From NCBI GenBank assembly GCA_014529385.2, contig CM043942.1, forward strand, positions 52,382,774 to 52,446,773: a DNA stretch of 64,000 nt, written 5' to 3'. The DNA is from Adiantum capillus-veneris (lineage: Eukaryota > Streptophyta > Polypodiopsida > Polypodiales > Pteridaceae). Each line of letters begins with the position of its first letter. Within the stretch, counting starts at the first letter, position 1. The position numbers and the translations under genes were made by a program. Positions 1 to 10,480 of the stretch are shown one piece after another. The notes beneath the pieces were generated by a model. It made no database searches, was not told where the DNA came from, and worked only from the letters and a program-made list of their open reading frames with translations.

Positions 1-11
1 TGCAAACTTAC

Positions 12-2906
12 CTTGGTCGCGCAACCCCGAGAGTACTCCCACTCTTCTTCAGTCACTTCGTCACCGCATTGTTGTGCGCTTTTCAATTGGTTGTGCAACC
101 ATCTTAAGCTCATGAAGGTTGGTAGGCTCTCCAGAACCGCTGGATAGTGCATCGGTGGTCGTCTTCCCCGTCTCCACTCGATTCGTGCCCTTTGTCGCTC
201 TTGCTTTGCATCCTCATATTGTGAAATCCACTTTTGCATCACTGGATTGTGAAGCATGCAAAATCGGTTGATTTTAGCCTCTAGATCTTCCGTCATCTTC
301 TTCTCAACACCGAGATTGCACATGACAATCCCAGATATGCGCTCATCATCTATGGTTCGCCATAGCGTATCCCGGGATTTATCAAATCCGTCTAACCACT
401 CTCCAATGTACACTAGGGACTCTGATACCAACCAACCTTCTGCCATGCTACCCTCCGGACGTGCCTTTTGACGCACATATCCCTTAAGCGTTTTCATGAA
501 ACGCTCTAAGAAGAACATCCATCTGGAATGAACTGTGCCAGCTATTTCCACCTCATCAACTATGTGAATAAGAAGATGCACCTGAATGGTTAGCATTGTA
601 GTAGGAAAATGTTTCTCAAACATGCACACAAGCTCCGCAGCATTTAGTTTGGCGAATGGTATGGAGTCTACGTCGATCTCCTTTTGTGAGATCCATTGCA
701 CCAGCTTTGCAAGTTTGTAGATTGTGTTACGGATGTCGAGAGACAAACATCCCTCAATGGCAACCGGTAAAATAAACTGTAAAGTATGTGCAGCAATGAT
801 ATTAAAGTCCACATTTTATGCAATGATATTAAAGTCCACTATGAACGTACCTGACACATTTTATGCCAATCGTGTGACTTCAAACCGGTAAGCTTTCCTT
901 CTTTAGTAAAACACGTTCGGAGCGAGTGCATTACGCCAGTGGGGGTCCGCAAAGATCGAATGGCCTCTTTTACTTTGCGTTCTTGGGCTCCTGTGAAAAT
1001 CCATGGTGCTTTAGGAAGTTTTATCGATCCATCAGACGCTGTTTGCGGCCAATATTGCTCCATACGATCCACATTTCTAAGGTCAACTCTGGCTCCCAAA
1101 GTATCTTTCTTGCCGGTCAAATGGTCCCATAGTAGATTACCCACATTCTTGAATATGTGCATTGGATCGAGCAAGTGATTGATCACGAGTCGAGGCCAGT
1201 ATGGTAACTCGTACCATAGAGATAGTCTCTTCATCCCTGGAGGCAATCCGTCATCGCACATCTCCTTCTGCTCTAACCATGCTTGTGCAGACATCCTTGG
1301 TGGCTCTCTTCCCAAAAAGCCGTCGCGTAACACATGATTCTCCGGAAGATACGCTTGATGACCTTCGTAGATTTGCTTCTTCAGTGAGGGTGCCCTACGT
1401 GCATTCAGTCTAGGTCCACATGTGACACATGCTCTGTATCCGCTTGTTTGAAGCCCTGCATGTATACACATGATAATAGATCAACTATGGGAAAAACAAG
1501 ATTTACAGTGTCTGAGAGAGGAGTGTCAATAGATCACCTGAGCATTCTGTTAGCCCGGGATAGTCATGCATGGTCCACATTAGAATACCTCTGATCAAAG
1601 CATTCCGTCGTCCTGTGTGTCGGCTCATATCCACCACCTCTATGCCAATCCACAATTGTTGTAGCTCTTCCAATAGTGGACGAAGATACACATCCATATT
1701 CCCCACTTTATATCGCCCTGGCACAATCAAGCTTAGCCATAGGTGCCCCTTCTTCGTAGTCAACCACGGGGGAATGTTGTAGTTGACGATGACAACGGGC
1801 CATACACTGTAAGATGTTGATCTTTGACCAAATGGATTTACGCCATCCATAGCCAGGCCTAAGCGCAAATTTCGAGCTTCCCTGGCAAAATCCGACCATG
1901 TTCCATCTATATGTTTCCAGGCTGCGCAATCTGCAGGAATTCGTAGCACACCATCCGAAGATTTATTCTCCTCATGCCATGATGCTAGGGTGGCCATGGA
2001 CTTACATTCGAAGAAATGCTTGATGCGAGGAAGCAAAGGAAAATGTCGCAAAACCTTTTGTGGAATTTTTGTCCCGTGGAGATCTACTCGATATCTTTCG
2101 GAATCACATTTCGGACACTTCTCCATGTCTGTGTATTCCCCTCTGAAAAGAATGCAGTCATTAGGACAAGCGTGGATAGAATTGTAATCCATCCCCAAGT
2201 TTCGCAAAATCTTTCTTGCTTCATCTCGGGAATCTGGCATCACATTGTCAGCTGGTAGAATGTGCTCTTTCAGCAATCTACACAACATAAAAATATGATA
2301 CAGTCGTGTAGAAATCTATCAGATCATTATACACCATGAGCTCTATTAAAGTAAACTAATTGTAATAGATCACCTGAAAAGCGCTGTGACGCTAGTGTCA
2401 CTCCATCCAAACTTTGCCTGCATGTTGAGAAGAACCAGGAGTGCTTTCAATCTAGACATACGTGCTCCATTATACAATGATGTATCGGCTTCACTTTTCA
2501 TATCATCATAGATAAGCCTTTCTGAATCCATGATCGTCTCGATCATTTCATCAATCTCGGGCTCAAACATTGCCTCGTTGGGAATGTGCTCTGCATGATC
2601 ATCCCCCGAGCTGTCAGAGGCTACATCTTGTGGCCTCACATATGCTGCTTGACCAAAGCGCCTGCGAATACGTCTATTGGGTTGCAAGATTGCTGCTTGT
2701 TGGCCAGCGTCAGAGTCCGACGAGTTATAATTGGCAACAACTCGATCTATAATAGATGGATCGAACTCGCCAAATTCACGAACGTGCTGCAAAGAAACAC
2801 GTCTTGTCCGTCGCACAGCATGCTTGCATTGATTACAAGGACATAAGACCCTCGTTGAGAGATAGGTGTTTCGGTTGGACGGTCCCACATCCTCGTCGCT
2901 ACTCAT
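12..2906 (-). CDS. CACTA transposase (TNP2-like), four exons, partial at the left window edge
   Basis: The transposase cuts and rejoins CACTA element ends in the nucleus. The chosen start is the ATG at 2906. Four exons join by GT-AG introns: 2906-2374, 2277-1538, 1455-851 and 776-12 (introns 96, 82 and 74 bp). The phases agree at each junction and keep 881 codons open; a donor GTAAGT follows exon 4, so the gene continues outside the window. Visible parts: a Transpos_assoc-like region near aa 15-55 (CPCNQCKHAVRR); the TNP2 core from about aa 178 (HACPNDCILFRGEY, CPKC, then LAMDGVNPFGQRS with a catalytic-type Asp); YRACVTCG; LLDPMHIFKNVGNLLWDHL; and a DUF4218 region in exon 4 (KGYVRQKARPEGSMAE). 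Introns 1 and 2 begin with the same ten bases. Intron 3 holds a 20-base direct repeat (793-812 and 820-839). Splicing is inferred from sequence only. Confidence 0.9.
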
Positions 2907-2968
2907 AATGAGGATAAAAAACTTATAACCTAGACAACAAATTTAATATTCTATTGGCATTCTTCATC

Positions 2969-2971
<3 letters not shown>

Positions 2972-3014
<43 letters not shown>
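2972..3014. repeat. (CT)n microsatellite
   Basis: An uninterrupted CT tract lies about 65 bp upstream of the transposase start, inside the CACTA leader. On the transcribed minus strand it is a GA tract, so it would fall in the promoter or 5' UTR. Confidence 0.95.
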
Positions 3015-3016
<2 letters not shown>

Positions 3017-3940
3017 ACCTCACATTCTCTAGTCATGTCCAATCCCCGCACACCTCGGTCTAGAGGTGCACGGAGATCAGAACCACCGGGTTATAATCTC
3101 GTCTTTATTGGTCAATACCTATATTTGTGGGTACAAGAAATCTAGACACCCACGTCTACATGATACTGCATGTAGTGGACAAAATCCCTTTGCCTCTTCT
3201 CTAGCTGTAGCACTTCACTTCATCTTAACATCTTTTCACAGTAGATCTTTTCACTGTTCGTCTAACTCTAAACCCTAAACCGTAAGTAATTCTTGCATGG
3301 ACTCGATCTAACGTAAATAAGCGTAAATCTAAATAAACGTAAATCTAACTAAAAATAAAGCTAAATCTAATTTAACGTAAGTCTAATGACTAGAGGTTGT
3401 CTAGATGGTCATTGTGTCGGGGATGTAGTGACTCTTGCCGCCCTGAAGATCCACCTTCTTCCCTATCTTCTGAAGACATTTCACCAGTACTTTTGGATCG
3501 ACGGAGCCCACTATGAGTGAAGGCAGCAATACCCTATATTCCATTGAGGGCTTTCTTCACCCGCTTCATGCAGGCATCGCAGTCTATGGAGACCCGCATC
3601 TAATCTAATATAACATAAATCTAAATCTAGCTTAAATAAATGTAAATCTAGTTAAAAATAAACCTAAATCTAATTTAATGTAAGTCTACATATAACCTAA
3701 TCTTTAACGTCTTTTAAAATAGTTTCCTACGACGTTATAACTCTCTTCTTCCTGTGTGTGTGCGCGTGTGTGGATGTGTGTGCCAATAAAAAGAGATAAA
3801 TGGTATAACCTTTCTATCACCCATGCCAAGTATGATAGATTGATTATGCCATTTCTCTCTTGAATAATAGGTCTTCAGTTCAACTCCTTGTCGGCTAGAT
3901 CTTTAGGTCTTTTAATTTTAATTAGTTTCCTACGACGCTC
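3015..3940. other. CACTA leader with scattered TAAATCTAA-like short repeats; no gene seen
   Basis: At 3300-3385 and 3600-3700 the sequence repeats variants of CGTAAATCTAA and TAAATCTAATTTAACG. These two related blocks are separated by about 200 bp of ordinary sequence. Such arrays are typical of the subterminal regions of CACTA elements, where transposase binds. No open frame has coding character. Confidence 0.5.
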
Positions 3941-4167
3941 CCTTAGTTTCTCTTTCTTTCTCTCTCAATGTGTGTGCGTTTTTTTGGATCGTATGCATGT
4001 TTTCTTTCTCTTTTCCTCTCTCAATGTGTGCGTTTTTTGTTTATGCATGTTCTCTCTCTCTTTTCCTCTCTCAATGCGTGCGTTTTTTGTTTATGCATGC
4101 TCTCTCTCTCTTTTTCTCTCTCAATGTGTGTGTGCATTCTTTGTTTATGTATGTGTGTGCGTTTTTG

Positions 4168-4207
<40 letters not shown>

Positions 4208-4327
4208 AACACTATATGTGTGTGTGTATGTGTGTGTGTGTGAGAGAGAGCGCGATGGAGAGAGAAAGAGGGGAAGGGAACATGAGAATGAGGAGAGGGA
4301 AGGAGCATACCTGGCTCTCCTTCCTCT

Positions 4328-4369
<42 letters not shown>

Positions 4370-4370
4370 G

Positions 4371-4402
<32 letters not shown>
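3941..4402. repeat. Microsatellite-rich block (CT, GT and GA tracts)
   Basis: The block holds four spaced copies of a CTCTCTCAATG(T/C)GTG-type unit (3960-4135), then (CT)n near 4168-4204, GT-rich DNA, (GT)n near 4330-4364 and (GA)n near 4374-4400. Open frames here are low-complexity artefacts. It forms part of the CACTA subterminal region. Confidence 0.9.
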
Positions 4403-4405
<3 letters not shown>

Positions 4406-4441
4406 GGGAGAGCGTTACCTGTTCTTTGCTTGAGGGCGCCG

Positions 4442-4470
4442 AAAAACTCAGATCTGAGATCTGAGTTTTT
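4442..4470. repeat. Perfect 29-base palindrome
   Basis: Two 14-base arms (AAAAACTCAGATCT and its complement) flank one central base. It lies 177 bp inside the CACTA terminus, next to the larger hairpin, and may be part of the subterminal transposase-binding region. Confidence 0.9.
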
Positions 4471-4502
4471 GGGCGCGCTCGGTTATTTTTTTTACCCCAG
4501 CT

Positions 4503-4584
4503 GGCGTCGCTATGAGCATCGCTATGAGCGTCGCAAATTTCTTTGTAAATTTGCGACGCTCATAGCGACGCTCATAGCGACGCC
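4503..4584. repeat. 82-nt inverted repeat (hairpin) of GAGCGTCGCTAT units
   Basis: Two 38-base arms with one mismatch flank a 6-base loop (CTTTGT). Each arm is built from direct units of GCGTCGCTATGA, the same motif as in the adjacent terminal sequence (GAGCGTCGC twice at 4600-4622). This direct-plus-inverted arrangement is what CACTA subterminal binding sites look like. Confidence 0.92.
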
Positions 4585-4599
4585 GGGATTTTTTTTTTT

Positions 4600-4646
4600 G
4601 AGCGTCGCTGTGTGAGCGTCGCTAATGTGAAGAGCCTCTTGTAGTG
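4600..4646. repeat. CACTA terminal sequence (5' end of the element)
   Basis: Read on the minus strand it starts CACTACAAGAGGCTCTTCAC and runs into two GAGCGTCGC repeats. The partner terminus is left of the window, so the exact length of the inverted repeat cannot be set. Confidence 0.9.
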
Positions 4647-6452
4647 TTTCATGCAAGCTTCTCTTATTTTTGGTGTAACTCCATCCCAACAAAAATCCAA
4701 AAAAACTAGTTCTATTTATGTGTATATTTTTTTCACTATTGTGATTTTTTCCTTCCTACATATATTCTCTATTACTCTCATAAATTAGACCACCAAAAAT
4801 ATTCATCTTTTTATGGTAGACTTATAATGAGAGAGATTTATTTTGACCCCTTTATATTTTTCCACCTATATTATTTATATTTGACATGTACATATTTTTT
4901 AGACCCCTCAATATTTGATTTTCTTAGTTGTACTATTCACTTATATCATGATCTCAACAATATCTTCAATTATAGACCTAGCAAATAAGGTCAAGGGTAG
5001 GTGGCATGCATACATGCACTATGGAGGGCTCACTCTTGGAGATATTCAAAAGAATCATCCAAAGAAGGACCCCACAAGGACCTTGTGCAGTGGAAAAAAA
5101 CGGTCGGTTTTGCTGAATTTTTAAAGTTCACTTGCTCTCCGAATTTGAAAAGGTGATACAAACAAAAGTTGTAGCTCGTGGGCTGAACTTTTGCCTCAAA
5201 TTTTTTCATATTTTTTTGAGTTACGAGCTGTGAGCTATGATTTTATTAGTGGACCCCAGTTTTCCCATTCTATGCAGCCACACTCTCTCTTTCACTTTAT
5301 CATTTTCCTCCTCCAAATTACCCATATCTATCAAAAAAACCACAAAATTCAGCCTCTTCTCTTAAAAGACAGCATCATGGTGGTTGATTACTCAGCTTCA
5401 ATTACCTTGTCTCTCAAGGAAGGTCAAGAGTGGAGAAAAAATGTACCGTCAAAGCTAGTGGACCGTCAACAAGCGTCAAAATTGGCCCTACTCAAGACAC
5501 TTGGAGCATCAACCTTGTAAGAAATCCACCTTTTCTTGCCTCTTAAGAGTTTTTCTTCCTTATTTGTATCCTACATGGATACTCCCATTGTAAATATCCA
5601 ATTCCATTTGTAAATTAATACTAACTCTACTAACACTAACCCACTATGAAAAGTCCTATCACCTCCATTTCTCTCCTCTCTCTTTCCCCACCAACTTCTT
5701 GATAATTCCAAGCAAAAGAAATTAGATAAATTGCTGAAAATCTAACCCAACCATGGTTAGAGGAGTAACCCTAGCCTTCAAAATTGCTATAAAGGAGGGT
5801 GTAGCTAGCACAAAAGGAGGAGCCATAAGCAAGAGCACTATGCTATAGCTTGAGAAGCCAAGCTCAACCTCTCTAGAAGGAGCTCTTGAGTGGAAGCTCA
5901 TTGTCTTATGCATGTGCATGTGTTGTAATAGGGGATTAGCAAGGGAACTCTATGCCATTGTAAGAGAGAGAGTGATCATTCAATTGAGAGTAGGAAATCT
6001 ATCATTTCTCCTACTAGTGTAAGCCCAACATTCGCTGAATCAAGGAGGGTGGATTTGGACTAAGCTTGGATACTTTGTCTCCTTTCCAACGTGAAGTAAT
6101 GGACAACAATGATGCGTAAGTGTCTTGGTGTTTTTTGTTAAGTTCTTGATAGCTTGTCTCTGGTGTTGTCATCAATTTAGCCATAAATCCCACATACTGT
6201 AAGAAGGCGACAGGGTGGAGAGGACTCCCCTGGCTTTAAGATAGTGATTGGGGTGGCTTTTCTTGTGATGTGTTGTGGTGAAATTTATGCAAGCTATGTT
6301 AAACAAATACTAATTTCACTTTGATTTTTCATGACAGATTTGTAAGAAGGTATTAATGCAACAAGCACCCCCTCCCCCTTTCTCTCTCTTTCTTAAATAT
6401 ATAGTTGTATTTGCTTGATCGTTGCTGATACGTTTCAAAGCAGCCCGAGCAC

Positions 6453-6505
<53 letters not shown>

Positions 6506-6772
6506 GTCTCGTGTTTTAGTGTGTGAGAGTGTTCCATTGGTGTTAGGGTTAGTGTAAATTCCTTGCTTGTTTGTGGGTTGCTCTAACGATTCTCCTCTTT
6601 TGCGTCCTAGTTCGCTCTTAAACTAAGTGGTGCCCCTTGTGTAGTTGGGATTTGGCTGTGGGTTTGTTGTTTTGGTTTGTGTTGTGTTGTGCCCCAGTCC
6701 CATTGAGCAGCATGGGAGCCTTGAAGGGTGTCTAGAGGTTGCTCTTCTTGTTGCCCGCCCCGGACCGCCTCA
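4647..6772 (+). repeat. LTR 1 of element A, left part displaced by the CACTA insertion
   Basis: Matches 13010-15145 of LTR 2. About 385 bp of its left end is missing here and should lie beyond the far end of the CACTA element. A TATAAAGG box is at 5788. The right border (…CCTCA) is set by the primer-site-like string that follows, so it is approximate. Confidence 0.85.
6457..6508. repeat. (CT)n tract in the transcribed part of LTR 1
   Basis: An imperfect CT tract downstream of the LTR TATA box. The same site carries tracts of different length and purity in LTR 2 (14818-14883) and LTR 3 (about 23263-23328), as expected of a slippage-prone microsatellite. Confidence 0.9.
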
Positions 6773-6775
6773 AAT

Positions 6776-6793
6776 TGGTGCCCCCACGGAGGA
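6776..6793 (+). promoter_or_regulatory. Candidate primer-binding site of element A, unit 1
   Basis: TGGTGCCCCCACGGAGGA follows the presumed LTR end CCTCA after three bases. A TGG start just downstream of the LTR is expected of a tRNA primer site. I could not name the matching tRNA with confidence. It recurs in units 2 and 3. Confidence 0.45.
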
Positions 6794-6846
6794 TGGCTTG
6801 TGTATTTTTTTGTAGAATCAACCTTTAGCATAGTCAAGTAGTTTGC

Positions 6847-7059
6847 ATGAATCACGAAAATTTGTATGATCCCTTCATTCCCATTGCAAGGCAAAAGGTA
6901 CACATAATTGTTAGTACTAAGTTGCAATTTCAACGTGTCATTCGTAGAATTTTAGGTCCTCTTAGGTTGGCCGAGATAAACGCTTCAGTAAATCCTTTTA
7001 TTTTGCCTCTCATTAGGTACGACCTTAGTTTGGACGTCTATATTTTTGTTTTGTTTTAA
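6847..7059 (+). CDS. Leader ORF 1 of element A (70 aa), upstream of gag
   Basis: A short complete ORF lies between the primer-site region and gag. I do not recognise its family. Its C-terminal 55 residues match the leader ORF of the diverged element B at the far right of the window: shared stretches include EINAS-x-NPFILP and DVYIF-x-L, with the stop at the same place. The codons differ at many synonymous positions (for example AGG/CGG, TTG/CTC, TTG/CTA), which points to selection on the protein. The product would be basic with alternating hydrophobic residues, ending in a hydrophobic tail. Legume Ogre elements of the same lineage are known to carry an extra ORF upstream of gag; equivalence is not shown. 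It could act as a peptide or as an upstream ORF tuning gag translation. Confidence 0.7.
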   Translation: MNHENLYDPFIPIARQKVHIIVSTKLQFQRVIRRILGPLRLAEINASVNPFILPLIRYDLSLDVYIFVLF

Positions 7060-7080
7060 TCATTAGGTCAGGCATAGACC

Positions 7081-7299
7081 ATGGATAATGGCCCAGGAAT
7101 AGAGGTTTTCCCCTTCCATTTCACTCCACACATTAGAATAAACATTGCAATTAGTAGGAAAATCCATTTTCAACAACGTATGGTGTTCATGTTTGGTGCC
7201 CAAAGAGTAGGAGAAATTCTCGCATCACCAAACCCTGTCATCCTACCTCTTATTGATTATCATAGGTCGTTTGATGTGAATATCTTTATTTTGTTGTAG
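7081..7299 (+). CDS. Leader ORF 2 of element A (72 aa), diverged paralogue of leader ORF 1
   Basis: Starts 22 bp after leader ORF 1 and ends about 85 bp before gag. It aligns with ORF 1 over its last 55 residues: I-x-I-x-(I/V)S, a basic K/R-I/L-x-FQ segment, G-x-x-R-(L/V)-x-EI-x-AS-x-NP-x-ILPLI, then DV-x-IF-(V/I)-L before the stop. It is clearly more diverged from ORF 1 than ORF 1 is from the element B copy, so the duplication is probably older than the A/B split, or ORF 2 evolves faster. Function unknown. Confidence 0.65.
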   Translation: MDNGPGIEVFPFHFTPHIRINIAISRKIHFQQRMVFMFGAQRVGEILASPNPVILPLIDYHRSFDVNIFILL

Positions 7300-7384
7300 A
7301 ATAGATTGCAAGCTAGAAAACATTATTGTGTAAATCTTTTTAAGAAAGAAAAACAAAAACGGGTGTCACTTTGAAATCAATTCA

Positions 7385-8300
7385 ATGGAAAGCCAACGCC
7401 AAATGTCTGGGTATCCTCTTTTCTTTGGAGAGCCTGGAGAGGATGCAGAATTATTTTTAGCGAATTTCAAGATGTCTTGCCGTATCAAGAGGATAATAAC
7501 TGATCAAGAACGTGTAGAAATGTTTGAGGTGGTCCTTAGGAAAGATGCTAGCACTTGGTTTGACTCTTTGCCTGAGGAAGTTAAGGGGAATTACAATGAA
7601 GTTTTGAATCATTTCAAGAAATACTTCTTTGATCCCCAAAACACTCAAAAATTATGGTAAGACATTGTTTCTCATAAGCAAAAAGACTTAGATGACTACT
7701 ACTTGTACAAGCAAGAGTTTCTACGTCTTTGGGCTCTATGGATACGAAATGTTGCTAACCCTGGTGATGGTGCAGAATTTCTAAAGAAGAAGAGGTTCAT
7801 AGCCGGACTCTTTCCTAACCTTAAGGTAAAAGTTGAGTCGGGTGCACCTGCTACCTTTGATGCAACTGAAACTAGGGCTGCTAAGAAGTATAGGAAACTC
7901 AAGTGCTTAAGGGGAGAGGTTCCAATAGAAGGTCTTAGACCCAAAGGTAAGTCACAAGCATCAACATCGAGGGAGCTTCCTGAGGTAACGACGGAAGTAA
8001 TTGAGAAGTTAAACAAATCTTTAAGCAGCCTGTCAATTCACCTTGCACAAGCTGTAGGTCCAAAGGGACAAGCAAAGAAGTCTGAAGCTCAAGATCCACG
8101 ACTTAGGAGAGTCTTGCAATGTTGGAATTGCGGAGAGTCTGGACATGGGATGTATAATTGTCCTTGGCCCCGTGGGGAGCCAGGGAGACCTAACTTAAAT
8201 TACCCAGTGATGAATGCAGGTGAAGGAACTGGTCAACAACCAAGGCTTCTACAAAGACCAAATGGACCAAGACCACCTCCACAAGGGGTAGAAGGAGTTC
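7385..8300 (+). CDS. gag: gag region of element A, unit 1
   Basis: Structural protein region of the retrotransposon. It begins MESQRQMSGYPLFFGEPGED. The retrotransposon gag core follows (GEDAELFLANFKMSCRIKR, WFDSLPEE, FLKKKRFIAGLFPNLK). A CCHC zinc knuckle, CWNCGESGHGMYNC, lies near 8120-8160. The architecture matches the gag of element B. The region is broken at about one place, shared with unit 2, so that change predates the tandem amplification. Confidence 0.88.
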
Positions 8301-8519
8301 CACCTTTGCCAGATCCAAATGTGCATGTGGTAGAGGTGACAAACTCAAATGAGGTTGACATGTAAGCAAATGGCATTAAGCGTGGCCGAGGAAAAGGTAA
8401 AGAGAAAGAGGGTGTCCCATCACAGAGTGACCATGGACAAGGCAAGAAGGCAAAGGAGACCAAGGAAGCTAAGAGGACTCAACGTCGTATCAATCTCCAA
8501 GACTTCCCTCTTGGACATG

Positions 8520-9100
8520 GTATGGCTCCATACAACCTGTTGGAAGACATGCGAGGTAAGGGTCCTCATATCTCATGGCCTCAGTTTCTTGCATTATGCC
8601 CACAAGTTAGGAGGGATTTAACAAAGGCAGTTAGCACTAGGAGAAAGGTAAAAGAGAGTTTTCCTGTTGTAAAAATTGCACATGCTGAAATGAACGAGGA
8701 TATTACACCTGTGCTAGATTGTTACATAAAAGGAAGATTGGTTAGGAAAGGTCTAGTGGATGGGGGTGCACAAATTTGCATCATGACAGAGGGACTCATG
8801 CAAAGACTAGGCATGCACATCCATGAGACACCTGAAATCAAAGTGAAAATGGCAAACAATAGCAAGGCTAGGTGCATAGGCATTTGTAAAAATGTTTTTG
8901 TGGAGGCCTTTGGCATTAAGAAGGCAATGGATTTCTATGTCATGTCTACCAAGGGAAATGGTTACCCATTTATCCTAGGAAGACCATGGCTAATGAAAAT
9001 GCGAGCTTTGCAGGATTGGGAGAGTGGAAAGATAATTTGTAGGAATGACAATCACAAGAAGGTTTTCTTTGACATGAAGGAGCAACGCCAAGAGGAGCTC
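8520..9100 (+). CDS. Protease region of element A, unit 1
   Basis: Aspartic protease region of pol. The active-site-like motif is VDGGAQICIM and the family's late motif is FILGRPWL. Upstream is a conserved MAPYNLLEDM stretch that is also in element B (EPYNILEDL). An acidic Ser/Glu-rich linker near 9090-9210 separates it from reverse transcriptase, as in element B. Confidence 0.85.
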
Positions 9101-9399
9101 CATGAAGAATCATCTCAAAGTGAGACGGAAGAAGGTTGGACCGATAGCACTTCAGAAGAAGAAAGTAGCGGCAGCATTACTGAAGAGGAGTCCTCCATTG
9201 AAGTCATGGGGTAAGGTTTAAGCCAAACAACCAGGAGACCTCTTCTCGAGGTTTGGAAGAGGTAGGTTCCCAAGAGAACCAAAAGGTGGAAGATGAAGGA
9301 ATGTTAGAAGGTATGTTGTCTACAACACTTACAAAGGATGAAAGAGAGGAGTTCAAATGTGTGCTAAGGAAATTTCCGAGGCTTTTTGCTAAAGACTAC

Positions 9400-10480
9400 A
9401 CCGATGTGCGTGGAGTAGATGTTGTTCAACACAAGATTGAGTTGAAGCCAGAGGCCACACCTAAAGCTCAGAAGCTACGAAGGCTAGGAGTTATAAAGGA
9501 ACAGGCTCTACTCAAGGAGGTAAGAAAGCTTCTAGCAGCAGGTTTCATTTATCCAGTGGAGAATTCAGAGTGGGTCTCTCCTGTTGTTGTCACTCCTAAG
9601 AAAAATGGCAAGTGGAGGGTGTGTGTGGATTACCGTCCCCTCAATGAGGCAACAAAAAGAGATCACTTTCCCCTCCCATTCCAGGATGAGATACTAAATG
9701 AGGTAGCTGGTCATGAGAAGTACACCGTGTGCGATGATTACTCAGGTTACTTTCAAATAGGGATTGCATTGGAGGATCAATTGAAAACAACCTTTATCAC
9801 TCCTTGGGGTTGTTATGCTTTTAGAGTCATGCCATTTGGTCTGACAAATGCTCCTGCAACATTCCAACGTTTCATGAACATGGTGTTTCAAGCATTCTTT
9901 GGAAAGTCAATTAGGGTGTTCATTGATGATTTCTGCATTTATAGCTCAAAATCATTGCATCTACAAAGGGTAGAAGAAGGTTTAAAGAAGCTCTACGACA
10001 TGGGAGTTCAACTCAACCCCGACAAGTGCCACATAGGTGAGGATGAAGTGATCTTGCTCGGTCACAAGGTTTCCTATAAAGGCATTGAGGTGGATCCTTC
10101 AAAGGCAAAGGCTCTTATTGAGCTCCCATCACCGAAGAGTCTTAAGGAGGTCATCTCTTTCATTCAGAAGGTGAAGTATATGTCACGCTTCATTCACTTA
10201 GCCTCGGAGTTGCTTCATCCTTTGCAAAAGTTGACACAACAAGTAGAATTTGCATGGTCTGATGAGCTTGAAGAGTATTTTTGTAACATTAAAGTCATTT
10301 TGTCAGAGCTACCAACACTCATGCCTCCTTGTTGGGAGTACACATTCTTTGTTAGCTCTAGTGTTGGAAGGGAAACAATTGGTGTTGTGTTGCTACAACA
10401 AGATCCCCACAGTACAAGGATGCGACCCATCTACTTTGCCACTAGGGTCATGAATGCTCTGGAGAGAGACTACACATAAG
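9400..10480 (+). CDS. Reverse transcriptase and RNase H region of element A, unit 1
   Basis: Reverse transcriptase motifs run in order: [48 protein letters not shown] and VFIDDFCIYS with the catalytic DD pair. The connection region follows (LLGHKVSYKGIEVDPSKA) and then the start of the first RNase H (FFVSSSVGRETIGVVL). Order and motifs are those of Ty3/gypsy elements, closest in this window to element B. Confidence 0.92.

Larger units (their letters stand above)
1..4646 (-). mobile_element. CACTA (En/Spm, CMC superfamily) DNA transposon, 5' part
   Basis: The right end reads, on the minus strand, CACTACAAGAGGCTCTTCAC, the diagnostic CACTA terminus. It is followed inward by subterminal GAGCGTCGC repeats, a long hairpin, microsatellite-rich leader DNA and a TNP2-type transposase gene on the same strand. 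The other terminus lies left of the window. The base after the terminus begins TTTCATGCAAG, which matches uninterrupted LTR sequence at 13010 onward, so the element is nested in the 5' LTR of retrotransposon A. CACTA elements make 3-bp target duplications, and TTT is the predicted one. The transposase exons visible here are open, so the element is probably young and may be autonomous; the missing left part prevents a firm statement. Confidence 0.93.

Noticed and set aside
2972-3014. Regular short repeats considered as a CRISPR-like array
   Set aside because: Simple CT dinucleotide tract without spacers, in a plant genome.
3265-3290. AAACCCTAAACC, resembling plant telomere repeats
   Set aside because: Fewer than two full units; chance or 5' leader sequence, not an interstitial telomere tract.
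3888-4464. Several overlapping long open frames rich in Ser, Leu, Phe, Val and Cys
   Set aside because: They are translations of CT and GT microsatellites in the CACTA leader and have no protein character.
4915-5520. Open frames of 69 and 109 codons that recur near 13.3-13.9 kb and 21.7-22.2 kb
   Set aside because: They recur because the LTR recurs; no independent element shows protein-level conservation, and the start codon varies between copies.
8233-8463. Antisense open frames opposite gag and pol in element A and repeated in unit 2
   Set aside because: Shadows of the conserved sense coding region; no codon or motif support.
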